Shown: in pieces, positions 29,362 through 38,211 of the stretch
Numbering within the stretch: the first letter of the stretch is position 1
Layout of the letters: each line of letters starts with the position of its first letter
NCBI GenBank assembly: GCA_012837705.1
Contig: DUQQ01000008.1
Location: 1-64,000 of the forward strand
DNA from: Hydrogenispora sp.
GTDB taxonomy: Bacteria; Bacillota; UBA4882; UBA10575
Length of the DNA: 64,000 bases
Direction of reading: 5' to 3'
The notes under the pieces: generated by a model
Told to the model about the DNA's origin: nothing
Seen by the model: only the letters and a program-made list of their open reading frames with translations
Databases searched by the model: none
Made by a program: the position numbers and the translations under genes

Positions 29362-30411
29362 ATGGCAGAACTGATCGATTTACGAAGCGATACGGTGACA
29401 AAACCCACGGCGGAAATGCGTAAAGCAATGGCCGCAGCGGAAGTAGGAGACGATGTTTACGGTGAAGACCCAACTATCCAAAAACTCGAACGAATTGCCG
29501 CCGAAAAGATCGGTAAGGAGGCCGCGCTCTTTGTTCCCAGTGGAACCATGGGAAATCAAGTGGCGGCCATGACCCATCTGCAGCGGGGGGAAGAAGTGGT
29601 CTTGGAGGCCGAGTCCCATATCTTCTACTACGAAGTCGGCGGACTGGCCCTGCTGTCTGGCGCACAAGCCAGGACCATTACCGGGCGGAAGGGTTTTATG
29701 GAGCCGGAACGGATTGCCGCAGCCATTCGGCCCGACGATCTGCATTTTCCCCGTACCGGACTGCTATGTTTGGAGAATACCCATAACCGGGCAGGCGGAG
29801 CAGTGCTTACCGCCGAACAGACCGGCTTAATGGCCCAGGTTGCCCACGAGCGGGGGATACCGGTCCACTTGGATGGCGCGCGAGTTTTTAACGCGGCAAT
29901 CGCTTTAGGAACGGATGTCCGGGAGTTAACTGCGCCCGTGGACTCGGTTATGTTTTGTCTCTCCAAGGGACTTGCCGCTCCGGTTGGCTCACTCCTGGCT
30001 GGAAAGCAAGAGTTTATTGATAAAGCGCGAAAAGTCCGCAAACTGTTGGGCGGAGGATTACGTCAGGCCGGAATCCTGGCAGCCGCTGGTATTATCGCTC
30101 TGGAACAGATGGTTGACCGCTTAGCGGAAGATCATGCCCACGCCCGCCTCCTGGCTGCGGAACTCGCCAATATTCCGGGACTAACCATTGATCCCGATGC
30201 TTATCCCACTAATATTTTGATTTGTTCCGTTGCCAAACTCGGCATTTCGGCACAGCGCTTTTCCGCCCTCTTAGCCCAACATGGGGTTTTGGCGAACCCG
30301 ATTTCGGCTACGGAACTTCGTTTTGTCACCCATACAGATGTGACGAAAAACCAGATTATCACCGCTATTAATATTATTAACCAGATTGTAAAGGCCATTA
30401 ATCAATTCTAA
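29362..30411 (+). CDS. ltaE: low-specificity L-threonine aldolase-type PLP enzyme
   Basis: [57 protein letters not shown]. Confidence 0.95.
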   Translation: MAELIDLRSDTVTKPTAEMRKAMAAAEVGDDVYGEDPTIQKLERIAAEKIGKEAALFVPSGTMGNQVAAMTHLQRGEEVVLEAESHIFYYEVGGLALLSGAQARTITGRKGFMEPERIAAAIRPDDLHFPRTGLLCLENTHNRAGGAVLTAEQTGLMAQVAHERGIPVHLDGARVFNAAIALGTDVRELTAPVDSVMFCLSKGLAAPVGSLLAGKQEFIDKARKVRKLLGGGLRQAGILAAAGIIALEQMVDRLAEDHAHARLLAAELANIPGLTIDPDAYPTNILICSVAKLGISAQRFSALLAQHGVLANPISATELRFVTHTDVTKNQIITAINIINQIVKAINQF

Positions 30412-30515
30412 TTGTCTGCATCCAGGATTGACATCTTTTATAACTGCAGGATATAATTTGAATTAACCGGAAGGCTTGTGAAATTAGGCACAATCGTCAT
30501 AAAGGAGGAAAGACC

Positions 30516-30878
30516 ATGAAATCGCTGGCGGACTTGGAAAAAATCCGGGAAGAGGCGCGACGTCTAACGGAATTACGGGAAGAGAAACCGCAAACCAAGG
30601 TGAGCATTGGGATGGGAACTTGCGGAATTGCCGCCGGTGCCCGTGAAACGATGATCGCGTTCCTTGACGAAATTAACAAACGTAATCTCGCTGGAATCGC
30701 GGTGACGCCAACCGGATGCCTAGGCCTTTGCGAACAGGAACCCATTGTCGAAGTGGAAATCCCGGATCAGCCCCGGATCGTTTATGGGAAAATTTCGGCC
30801 GAGAAAGCCCGGCAAATTGTGGCGAAACATTTGGTTAACGGTAATATTCTTGACGAATGGGTGATTGGCCGTAAATAG
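30516..30878 (+). CDS. thioredoxin-like [2Fe-2S] ferredoxin (hydrogenase-associated)
   Basis: GMGTCGIAAGARETM ... TPTGCLGLCEQEPIVEV: C-x(n)-C ... C-x3-C pattern. Confidence 0.85.
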   Translation: MKSLADLEKIREEARRLTELREEKPQTKVSIGMGTCGIAAGARETMIAFLDEINKRNLAGIAVTPTGCLGLCEQEPIVEVEIPDQPRIVYGKISAEKARQIVAKHLVNGNILDEWVIGRK

Positions 30879-31037
30879 GTACAGACTTGCCCGGCCACCG
30901 ATTCCAAGGGCTTTTTGTGGTCAAATTTTAACTAATAAATTAGAAATACGTTAAGAGCAGCAATAATTAAGTTTTGCCCTACAATTGGACGTGGTTTGGA
31001 TGCGGTTTAGATAATTGCCGAAAGGAAGTGAAGAACC

Positions 31038-32780
31038 TTGGTGATGGTAAACGTGACCGTGGATGGTCAAAAAGTTGAGGTTCCAAAAGGCAGTACGATT
31101 TTGGAAGCCGCTAAAAGAGTCGGGATCAAAATACCAACCTTGTGTCACCACGAAGATCTGAACGTGAACGCCATGTGTCGGATCTGCGTGGTGGAAGTTG
31201 TTGGGGCACGAACACTCCAGGCCGCTTGTTCGCAACCGGTGAGTGACGGAATGGTGATCATTACCAACTCGCCTGCCGTGCGTCAAGCGCGAAAAATGAA
31301 TTTAGAGCTTCTTCTCTCCAACCATCCGCAGGATTGTTTAAATTGTGTCCGCAACCAACGGTGTGAATTGCAGACCCTCGCCGACCAACTGGGAGTCAGA
31401 GCCCAGTCCTTCCCGGCCAAAAAGGGGTCCGAATACCCAAAGGACGAGTCAACTGCTGCCCTCGTCCGGGATCCGGATAAATGTATTCTCTGCCGGCGTT
31501 GTGTGGAAGTATGCCATGATGTGCAAGGAGTAGGGGCGATTGGTGCCGCCAACCGGGGGGTTGATACCCAAATCCTTCCGGCGGGTGGGGTTGATTTGAA
31601 CGATGTGGCTTGTGTCCTTTGCGGGCAATGCTCATTGGTCTGTCCAGTTGGTGCCATCTACGAGCAGGATCATACCGAACAGGTCTGGACCGCCCTCGCC
31701 GATCCGGATAAACATGTGGTGGTCCAGACGGCACCCGCGATTCGGGTCTCCATTGGTGAAGAGTTTGGACTAGAACCGGCCCAGGTTACCACCGGGAAAC
31801 TGGTTGCCGCCTTAAGACGTTTAGGTTTCGACCGCGTCTTCGATACCGATTTTACTGCCGACTTAACGATTATCGAGGAAGGCCATGAATTTATCCAGCG
31901 CTTGACCAACGGTGGAACCCTCCCGATGATTACTTCTTGTAGTCCGGGTTGGATCAAGTTCATCGAACATTTTTACCCCGATTATTTAGAGCATCTTTCC
32001 ACTTGTAAATCACCCCAGCAGATGTTTGGCGCACTCGCTAAGAGTTATTACGCGGAGAAAGCCGGGCTCGACCCGAAGGATATTTACGTGGTCTCGATTA
32101 TGCCTTGCACGGCCAAAAAATTCGAATGCAACCGTCCCGAAATGTCCGCTTCCGGTTATCCCGATGTGGATGCCGTTTTAACCACGCGAGAATTGGCAAA
32201 AATGCTCCGACAAGTAGGGATCGACTTTAACCAACTACCCGACGAAGAATTTGACGATCCCTTCGGGATTACTACTGGTGCTGGCGTGATCTTTGGGGCC
32301 AGCGGTGGCGTAATGGAAGCGGCTCTCCGGACCGTATATGAAGTGGTGACAAAAGAGACCCTTCCGTCCGTTGACTTTACTGCCGTTCGTGGGATCGATG
32401 GTATTAAAGAAGCAGAAGTAGATTTAAAGGGAACGAAGGTGAAAGTAGCCGTTGCCAACGGACTCGGAAACGCCCGTCAATTGATGGAGTTGATTAAAGC
32501 CGGAAAAGCGGATTACCAATTTATCGAGATCATGTGCTGTCCGGGAGGTTGTATTGGCGGTGGCGGTCAACCGATCGGCACGACCAATGAAATTCGGAAA
32601 AAACGGATTGAAGCGATCTATGAAGCCGACCGTGGTTTACCGCTGCGTAAATCCCACGAAAATCCGGCCGTCAAAGCTCTGTACGAAGAGTTCTTGGTTG
32701 AACCCTTGGGTGAAAAGAGCCATCATTTACTTCACACCCACTATACCAAGCGGGAGAAATACCCTGAGGCATCCGCATAA
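31038..32780 (+). CDS. hydA: [FeFe]-hydrogenase catalytic subunit (HydA type, NADH-linked)
   Basis: N-terminal [2Fe-2S] (CHHEDLNVNAMCRICVVEV), His-Cys3 cluster, two 4Fe-4S (CILCRRCVEVC; CVLCGQCSLVCP), H-cluster motifs TSCSPGWIKF, MPCTAKKFE, IMCCPGGCIGGGGQP; C-terminal small-subunit domain. Confidence 0.96.
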   Translation: MVMVNVTVDGQKVEVPKGSTILEAAKRVGIKIPTLCHHEDLNVNAMCRICVVEVVGARTLQAACSQPVSDGMVIITNSPAVRQARKMNLELLLSNHPQDCLNCVRNQRCELQTLADQLGVRAQSFPAKKGSEYPKDESTAALVRDPDKCILCRRCVEVCHDVQGVGAIGAANRGVDTQILPAGGVDLNDVACVLCGQCSLVCPVGAIYEQDHTEQVWTALADPDKHVVVQTAPAIRVSIGEEFGLEPAQVTTGKLVAALRRLGFDRVFDTDFTADLTIIEEGHEFIQRLTNGGTLPMITSCSPGWIKFIEHFYPDYLEHLSTCKSPQQMFGALAKSYYAEKAGLDPKDIYVVSIMPCTAKKFECNRPEMSASGYPDVDAVLTTRELAKMLRQVGIDFNQLPDEEFDDPFGITTGAGVIFGASGGVMEAALRTVYEVVTKETLPSVDFTAVRGIDGIKEAEVDLKGTKVKVAVANGLGNARQLMELIKAGKADYQFIEIMCCPGGCIGGGGQPIGTTNEIRKKRIEAIYEADRGLPLRKSHENPAVKALYEEFLVEPLGEKSHHLLHTHYTKREKYPEASA

Positions 32781-32789
32781 GGAGGATGA

Positions 32790-32828
32790 AACCCCGGTTA
32801 AACAGCTGCTTAACCGGGGTTGTTTTCT
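32790..32828 (+). terminator. Rho-independent terminator after hydA
   Basis: AACCCCGGTTAA-ACAGCTGC-TTAACCGGGGTT, 12-bp perfect stem then T-rich. Confidence 0.9.
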
Positions 32829-32944
32829 TTCTAATTTAACGCTGTTGCGGCCGGTAAAAAGTTCCGCGTTCGGTGTTGACCTTTGATCAGAATAGACTCA
32901 ACCTGACATTATCACAGAACAACTACAAAAAAAGAAAAAACCTA

Positions 32945-32973
32945 TTGACTTAATTACCGTTCTGTGTTATTAT
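32945..32973 (+). promoter_or_regulatory. candidate sigma-A promoter of tRNA-Val
   Basis: TTGACT-N17-TATTAT just upstream of the tRNA. Confidence 0.6.
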
Positions 32974-32985
32974 TAATTTTGCTTT

Positions 32986-33062
32986 GGGGGGGTAGCCCAG
33001 TTGGTTAGAGCGCTACGTTGACATCGTAGAGGCCAGCGGTTCGAGTCCGCTCCTCCCCACCA
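32986..33062 (+). tRNA. tRNA-Val (anticodon GAC)
   Basis: Acceptor GGGGGGG/CCTCCCC, anticodon arm CTACG-TTGACAT-CGTAG, T arm AGCGG-TTCGAGT-CCGCT, encoded CCA; D stem has one C-A mismatch. Confidence 0.95.
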
Positions 33063-33078
33063 TATTAGATGAAAATAG

Positions 33079-33100
33079 CAGGATAAGACCTGCTTTTTTT
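33079..33100 (+). terminator. terminator after tRNA-Val
   Basis: GCAGG-ATAAG-ACCTGC followed by TTTTTTT. Confidence 0.75.
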
Positions 33101-33163
33101 GCAATTTATACCCGGTTTTTAATAGTTCCCGCTGAGAGAATAAATTTTACTATCGTTAAGTAC

Positions 33164-33192
33164 TTGTAAACCCACGGGGCTTATGCTATAAT
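33164..33192 (+). promoter_or_regulatory. candidate sigma-A promoter (extended -10)
   Basis: TTGTAA-N17-TATAAT with TGC before the -10; upstream of yqzL-like ORF / T-box / pheST. Confidence 0.65.
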
Positions 33193-33244
33193 GTGAATAA
33201 ATGGCGGGCAGTTTCGACCAGAATAATTGAAGGGGAGGGGTTTT

Positions 33245-33340
33245 ATGATCCTTTCCGCAGAGTTTTTCTGGAAACTATTTGAGATCACCGGGTCGATCAC
33301 AGCCTATTTGTTATATAAGGAACTTATAAATCTCAATTAA
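33245..33340 (+). CDS. YqzL-like small protein (31 aa; absent from supplied ORF track)
   Basis: MILSAEFFWKLFEITGSITAYLLYKELINLN after AGGGGAGGGG RBS; matches my recollection of the YqzL pattern (F/TWK-F-TG-I-AYLLFKE). Confidence 0.7.
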   Translation: MILSAEFFWKLFEITGSITAYLLYKELINLN

Positions 33341-33592
33341 GGAAAGACGAGGAAGGAAAGAGTAACCGCTCAGAACGGCACAGGGAGGAATGGTAAATTG
33401 AGAACATTCCCCGGGAAGGCGGTTATAGTTCGTTCTGGAGTTGCTAGTTGAAATGAGAGTAGGCTATGCCGGCTTCCACCGTTATCGGAAATGATCTTTG
33501 CTGAGCAAGGATCGGAAAGCGGAGTCTGTTTGACTAAAATGGGTGGTACCGCGGAAGTAACCTTTCGTCCCAATCTGGGCGGGAGGTTTTTA
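33341..33592 (+). promoter_or_regulatory. T-box leader, Phe-specific, controlling pheST
   Basis: AGTA at 33361, stem ACCGC/GCGGT, specifier loop ATAG-TTC-G with TTC (Phe) at 33429-33431, T-box GGGTGGTACCGCGG at 33541-33554, terminator AACCTTTCGTCCC...GGGCGGGAGGTTTTT. Confidence 0.93.
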
Positions 33593-33626
33593 TTTTACCT
33601 GTTTTAATAGGGAAGGAGGGCAATTT

Positions 33627-34649
33627 ATGCAAGATGAATTAAAAAACATTCAAGAACAAGCCTTGAAGGAGATTCAAGCCGCAGCTTCTTCTCCGGAACT
33701 AGCTGAGATTAGGCTCAAATATTTCGGCAAAAAAGGTATTGTGACCAAGTATTCGCGATCTTTGGGGACGCTTTCGGCGGAAGAACGTCCCAAAGTTGGT
33801 AAAGCCATCAATGAGCTCCGTCAAGGGCTGGAGAATGAGTTAAAATTACGCCAAGAGGAACTGGAAAGGCGTGAAGCGGCAGCCAAATTCGAACAGGAAA
33901 GGATCGACGTTGAACTACCGGGGAGAAGACCCCGCCGGGGCCACCCCCATCCACTGCAACTCATCATTGAAGAGATTACCATGACCTTTTTAGGGATGGG
34001 TTTTTCGGTGGTCGAGGGTCCGGAAGTGGAACTTGATTATTATAATTTTGAAGCCTTGAACATACCGCCCGAGCATCCGGCGCGGGAGATGCATGATTCA
34101 CTGTACATCACCGACAATATTCTTTTACGTACCCACACCTCACCAGTGCAAATAAGGGCGATGGAAAAAATTCACCCGAATCCAGTCCGGATCATTGTCC
34201 CCGGCCGGGTTTACCGCCGTGACGCCCTTGATGCGACCCATTCACCGATTTTCCATCAGATCGAAGGGCTCCTGGTGGATAAGGATATAACCTTTGGTGA
34301 TCTAAAAGGCGTCTTAACCGTTTTCGCCAAGAAATTCTTTGGTGAAGACCGCCAGGTCCGGTTACGCCCTAGTTTCTTCCCCTTCACCGAACCCAGCGCG
34401 GAAGTGGATGTTTCCTGTGTTTGCCAAGGAAAAGGGTGCCGGATCTGTAAAAATACCGGTTGGATTGAGATTCTAGGCTCCGGTTCGGTCCACCCCAAAG
34501 TACTGGCGATGGCCAATTATGACCCGGAAATCTTTTCTGGTTTTGCCTTTGGTATGGGCGTGGAACGCATCGCCATGCTGCGGTACGGGGTCACCGACAT
34601 CCGTCATTTTTACGAAAATGACTTCCGTTTTCTCAGTCAATTTTGCTAA
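33627..34649 (+). CDS. pheS: phenylalanyl-tRNA synthetase alpha subunit
   Basis: GHPHPLQLIIEEI, LLRTHTSPVQIRAM, PGRVYRRDALDATHSPIFHQIEGLLVD, FGMGVERIAMLRYGVTDIR. Confidence 0.97.
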   Translation: MQDELKNIQEQALKEIQAAASSPELAEIRLKYFGKKGIVTKYSRSLGTLSAEERPKVGKAINELRQGLENELKLRQEELERREAAAKFEQERIDVELPGRRPRRGHPHPLQLIIEEITMTFLGMGFSVVEGPEVELDYYNFEALNIPPEHPAREMHDSLYITDNILLRTHTSPVQIRAMEKIHPNPVRIIVPGRVYRRDALDATHSPIFHQIEGLLVDKDITFGDLKGVLTVFAKKFFGEDRQVRLRPSFFPFTEPSAEVDVSCVCQGKGCRICKNTGWIEILGSGSVHPKVLAMANYDPEIFSGFAFGMGVERIAMLRYGVTDIRHFYENDFRFLSQFC

Positions 34650-34662
34650 GGGGGAATAAGGA

Positions 34663-37077
34663 TTGCGCGTATCATATAAATGGTTACGGGAATACGTCCC
34701 AGTAGAGCAAAGTCCGGAGGAATTGGCCGACCTTTTAACCATGGCCGGGCTTGAAGTCGATAATATAATCGATTTAGGGGCTTCTTACCGCGGCCTTAGT
34801 TTAGGCCAGGTGATCAGCCTCAAGCCCCATCCCCGTGCTGATCAGCTTTCTGTCTGTGGTATTCGTTTGCCCGATGGCGAAGTGACCGTTATTACCGCCG
34901 CGACTAACCTGAAAGTAGGGGATATAGTTCCGCTGGTCCTGCCTGGTTCAACTCTCCCCGACGGAAAAGTAATTCAGCCCACCGAATTTCAGGGTATTGT
35001 CTCGCAAGGCATGCTATGCTCCGAAGAAGAGCTGGGCCTGGCCCGTAAGTCGGAAGGGATTATGGTTTTACCTCCGGACACCGACATAAAGGCCGATCTA
35101 CCCTCAATCCTTGGTTTGGACGACCATGTTTTGGTCTTAGAATTAACCCCGAACCGGGCCGATTGTTACGGTATGCTGAATGTTGCGCGGGAAGTGGCCG
35201 CCCTCACGGGAACTCAGGTCAAATTGCCAGTTTCTACAGTCCAAGAAGAACTAGAGCAATCCATCCACGATCTGGTCACCGTTGAAGTGGTCGACCCCGA
35301 TCTAGCTCCCCGCTATGCAGGCCGGGTTCTGCTCAATGTCAAAGTTGGGGAATCACCTTTATGGTTGAAGACACGTCTGCTGGCGGCCGGAATGCGTCCG
35401 ATCAATAACTTGGTGGATCTGACCAACTATGTAATGTTAGAGTTTAATCAACCATTACATGCCTTTGACCTTAACCTAATGAAAGACCGGAAGATCGTAG
35501 TCCGTTCCGCGCGGGAGCATGAATTGATTCAAACCCTGGACGGTGAAGAAAGAAAACTTAAACGGGGCCAACTGGTGATTGCCGATGCCGAACGGCCACA
35601 GTGTATTGCCGGGGTAATGGGCGCGTTTGATAGCGAAGTAACCGCCGCAACCAACAGCATCTTCTTAGAATCCGCTTATTTCTCTCCAGTCAGTATTAGA
35701 AGAACCGCCCAAGAACTTGCCATCCGTTCCGAAGCGGCCATCCGATTCGGGAAGGGCTTAGATCCGGAGACCGTACCTATGGCCTTAGACCGGGTTGCCT
35801 CTTTGGTTCAACAACTTAAAGTGGCCCAGGTGGCGAAAGGAGTCATCGATCAGAACTCCCGGCCAACGGTGGCGCGGAAAATTTGGTTCCGTCCGGAACG
35901 CATCAATGCCTTACTCGGAACCCAACTGGAAAGCGCGTACATGACGGAAATCTTCCAACGGCTCAACTTCCAAACCGAAGCAGATACCGCAGCTGGTAAA
36001 ACCTATCTGGTGCCCCCATCTTACCGGCTGGATATTGAGAACGAAGCGGATTTAGCGGAAGAAGTCGCCCGGATCTACGGATACAACAATATTCCCGCGG
36101 CTTACCCGGCAGCCCAAATTATCGGGCGGCTCACGCCGGAACAAGAGTTTTCGGCACAAATCAGGAACATCCTTTTAGGATTGGGCTTAAGCGAGATCAT
36201 TACCTATAGTTTCCACGGCGAGAAAATGTTTGACCGTTTAAATATTCCCGAAGGGCATCAACTGCGACAAAGCGTTAAGATGATGATCCCCTTAAGTGAA
36301 GAAGGTTCCCTGATGCGCACCACCTTACTCCCGGGTGTGTTGGAGAGCTTAAGCTACAACGCCAGCCGCAACCACCACGATCTCCAGGTCTTTGAGATGG
36401 CCCACGTATATCAGCCGAAAGCCGATGCCGGTGAGTTACCAAACGAACCTTTACATCTAGCCGGTGGGCTCAGTGGCCGGGTCTACGAACCCGGATGGAA
36501 CCAGAATAACCGGGAAGTAGATTTTTACGATGGGAAGGGTTTGCTCGAAACCCTCTTGGCCCATTTACGGGTCGAAGGAATAAGTTTTCGCCGGGGTGAA
36601 CATCCGACGATGCATCCGGGCCGAACCGCGGTGCTCGAAGTCGCTGGTCGTCAAGTTGGCTTTGTTGGCGAAATTCATCCCACGGTTAAAAAGGAGTTTG
36701 ACCTGACGGCTCCAGTGATCCTTTTTGAGCTTAATTTAGAGGTGTTGTGGTCGGCGGTGGATAAAGAGATCATTCGGGTGATGCCTCTTCCGAAATTCCC
36801 TCCGGTCTTGCGTGATCTGGCTTTCATTTTACCGGAAAACATCAAAGCGCAAGCTGTTACCGCACTCTTCCGGGAATTTGGCGGCGAAAAACTGGAAGCG
36901 GTCAGCCTTTTCGATGTCTATCAAGGCGAACATATTCCGAACGGATACCGTAGTTTGGCGTTCTCCTTGACCTTCCGGATTCCCGACCGGACCTTACAGG
37001 ATGAAGAGGTTAATACAATTATGGAAGCGATCGTTAAAGCCGCTACCGAACGATTTGGTGCCCAACTCCGGTCCTAA
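34663..37077 (+). CDS. pheT: phenylalanyl-tRNA synthetase beta subunit
   Basis: RVSYKWLREYVPVEQSPEELADLLTMAGLEV, tRNA-binding domain, B5, FDX-ACB (PPVLRDLAFILPE); TTG start. Confidence 0.97.
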   Translation: MRVSYKWLREYVPVEQSPEELADLLTMAGLEVDNIIDLGASYRGLSLGQVISLKPHPRADQLSVCGIRLPDGEVTVITAATNLKVGDIVPLVLPGSTLPDGKVIQPTEFQGIVSQGMLCSEEELGLARKSEGIMVLPPDTDIKADLPSILGLDDHVLVLELTPNRADCYGMLNVAREVAALTGTQVKLPVSTVQEELEQSIHDLVTVEVVDPDLAPRYAGRVLLNVKVGESPLWLKTRLLAAGMRPINNLVDLTNYVMLEFNQPLHAFDLNLMKDRKIVVRSAREHELIQTLDGEERKLKRGQLVIADAERPQCIAGVMGAFDSEVTAATNSIFLESAYFSPVSIRRTAQELAIRSEAAIRFGKGLDPETVPMALDRVASLVQQLKVAQVAKGVIDQNSRPTVARKIWFRPERINALLGTQLESAYMTEIFQRLNFQTEADTAAGKTYLVPPSYRLDIENEADLAEEVARIYGYNNIPAAYPAAQIIGRLTPEQEFSAQIRNILLGLGLSEIITYSFHGEKMFDRLNIPEGHQLRQSVKMMIPLSEEGSLMRTTLLPGVLESLSYNASRNHHDLQVFEMAHVYQPKADAGELPNEPLHLAGGLSGRVYEPGWNQNNREVDFYDGKGLLETLLAHLRVEGISFRRGEHPTMHPGRTAVLEVAGRQVGFVGEIHPTVKKEFDLTAPVILFELNLEVLWSAVDKEIIRVMPLPKFPPVLRDLAFILPENIKAQAVTALFREFGGEKLEAVSLFDVYQGEHIPNGYRSLAFSLTFRIPDRTLQDEEVNTIMEAIVKAATERFGAQLRS

Positions 37078-37095
37078 CAAGTAAATATATCCTAA

Positions 37096-37139
37096 AAACA
37101 CCCCCTGGTTGTGACCAACCTGAACGGGGGTGTTTTTTT
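37096..37139 (+). terminator. Rho-independent terminator after pheT
   Basis: AAACACCCCC (internal GGTTG/CCAACC hairpin) GGGGGTGTTT + T-run. Confidence 0.85.
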
Positions 37140-37248
37140 CTGTATTTTTGGACATAAACAGTTAAAAAAAGTGAATATTCGGTTTATCTCTGGATGAATA
37201 AACGATGAATATTCACCGATATTTACAATAAAAGGAGGAGGCATCTAC

Positions 37249-37884
37249 TTGATCCTGAAAAACTTGGCGACGTCATGGGCACAAGCGCTTTCACGGATTG
37301 CCGGGGAAACCGACCCGTACAAAATTGCGTTAGCCCGTTACATGCTGGAAAGTCTCCTTTCTAGCATCCTCTCCCTACTTTTCATCCTGCTTTTCGGGCT
37401 GATCTTCGGTGTCTTAAAAACAGCAGTTCTTCTGACTGTGGTCGTTATGCTCTTGAAGGCTCTTATGGGCGGTTTACACCTGAAAACCCCGTTCCGCTGT
37501 GCTCTAGTCGGGGCGATTATGACTATCATCCTTAGCTATATTGTTCTTTTCCTCCCCTTTCATCAGCTTCCAACACTACTCCAATTATGGGTCTTTGTCT
37601 TCATGATTTATATTGTCTGGAAGCAAGCACCCCTTGAAGCAAAGGGAAAACCTTTGACCACTGAACAAAAGAGGGGACTAGCCCGCAAATCACGGATTGT
37701 GATCCTTCTGATCGTTTTCATCTGCTGGTGCTGGCCACAGGGTTTTGTGACAAATGAACTCTTTTACGGAACGGCGTTTCAAGTCTTAAACTTAACGAAA
37801 CCGATGGCGCAGGCGATCGACGGCCTCGACCAACTCCTTGATCGAGGGTGGAATAAGTTTCAAGGGTACATAAAAGGAAAATAA
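37249..37884 (+). CDS. agrB: AgrB-like accessory gene regulator peptidase
   Basis: Multi-TM protein with GGLHLKTPFRC: His77 and Cys84 (H-x6-C), matching the catalytic His/Cys spacing of AgrB; followed by an AgrD-like peptide. Confidence 0.9.
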   Translation: MILKNLATSWAQALSRIAGETDPYKIALARYMLESLLSSILSLLFILLFGLIFGVLKTAVLLTVVVMLLKALMGGLHLKTPFRCALVGAIMTIILSYIVLFLPFHQLPTLLQLWVFVFMIYIVWKQAPLEAKGKPLTTEQKRGLARKSRIVILLIVFICWCWPQGFVTNELFYGTAFQVLNLTKPMAQAIDGLDQLLDRGWNKFQGYIKGK

Positions 37885-37902
37885 GGAAAGGAGGATAGTA
37901 AA

Positions 37903-38019
37903 GTGAGAAAATGGATCTTTTCGGCGATCCTGTCGGTGTTGGCGGTATTGGCTACTTCTACAATGAGTATGGCGTGCTGGATTTTATATTATCAACCCGA
38001 AGCACCCCAAAAACGGTAA
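37903..38019 (+). CDS. agrD: AgrD-like cyclic autoinducer peptide precursor (38 aa; absent from ORF track)
   Basis: GTG start after AAAGGAGG: MRKWIFSAILSVLAVLATSTMSMACWILYYQPEAPQKR; amphipathic leader, Ala-Cys core, C-terminal YQPExP recognition motif typical of clostridial AgrD. Confidence 0.9.
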   Translation: MRKWIFSAILSVLAVLATSTMSMACWILYYQPEAPQKR

Positions 38020-38067
38020 GTGAATCGAATAATTTATTCTGAAACATGATGACAATTTTTGAGCGGA

Positions 38068-38090
38068 TTAATTGTTTGGCACACAATTAA
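38068..38090. repeat. inverted repeat in agrD-receptor intergenic region
   Basis: TTAATTGT-TTGGCAC-ACAATTAA, perfect 8-bp arms. Confidence 0.7.
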
Positions 38091-38137
38091 GCTAAAAGAA
38101 TGTTTCCTAATAACTACAAAGAAATATGAACTTCTTC

Positions 38138-38172
38138 AGTGGACGTGTGTATTAATATTGCATACGTCCACT
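38138..38172. repeat. inverted repeat/hairpin upstream of the receptor gene
   Basis: AGTGGACGTGTG-TATTAATATTG-CATACGTCCACT, 12-bp arms with one G-T; not followed by a T-run. Confidence 0.7.
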
Positions 38173-38211
38173 CTATAAATTATTTTTGCTTTCGAGGCAG
38201 GTGCAAAATCT

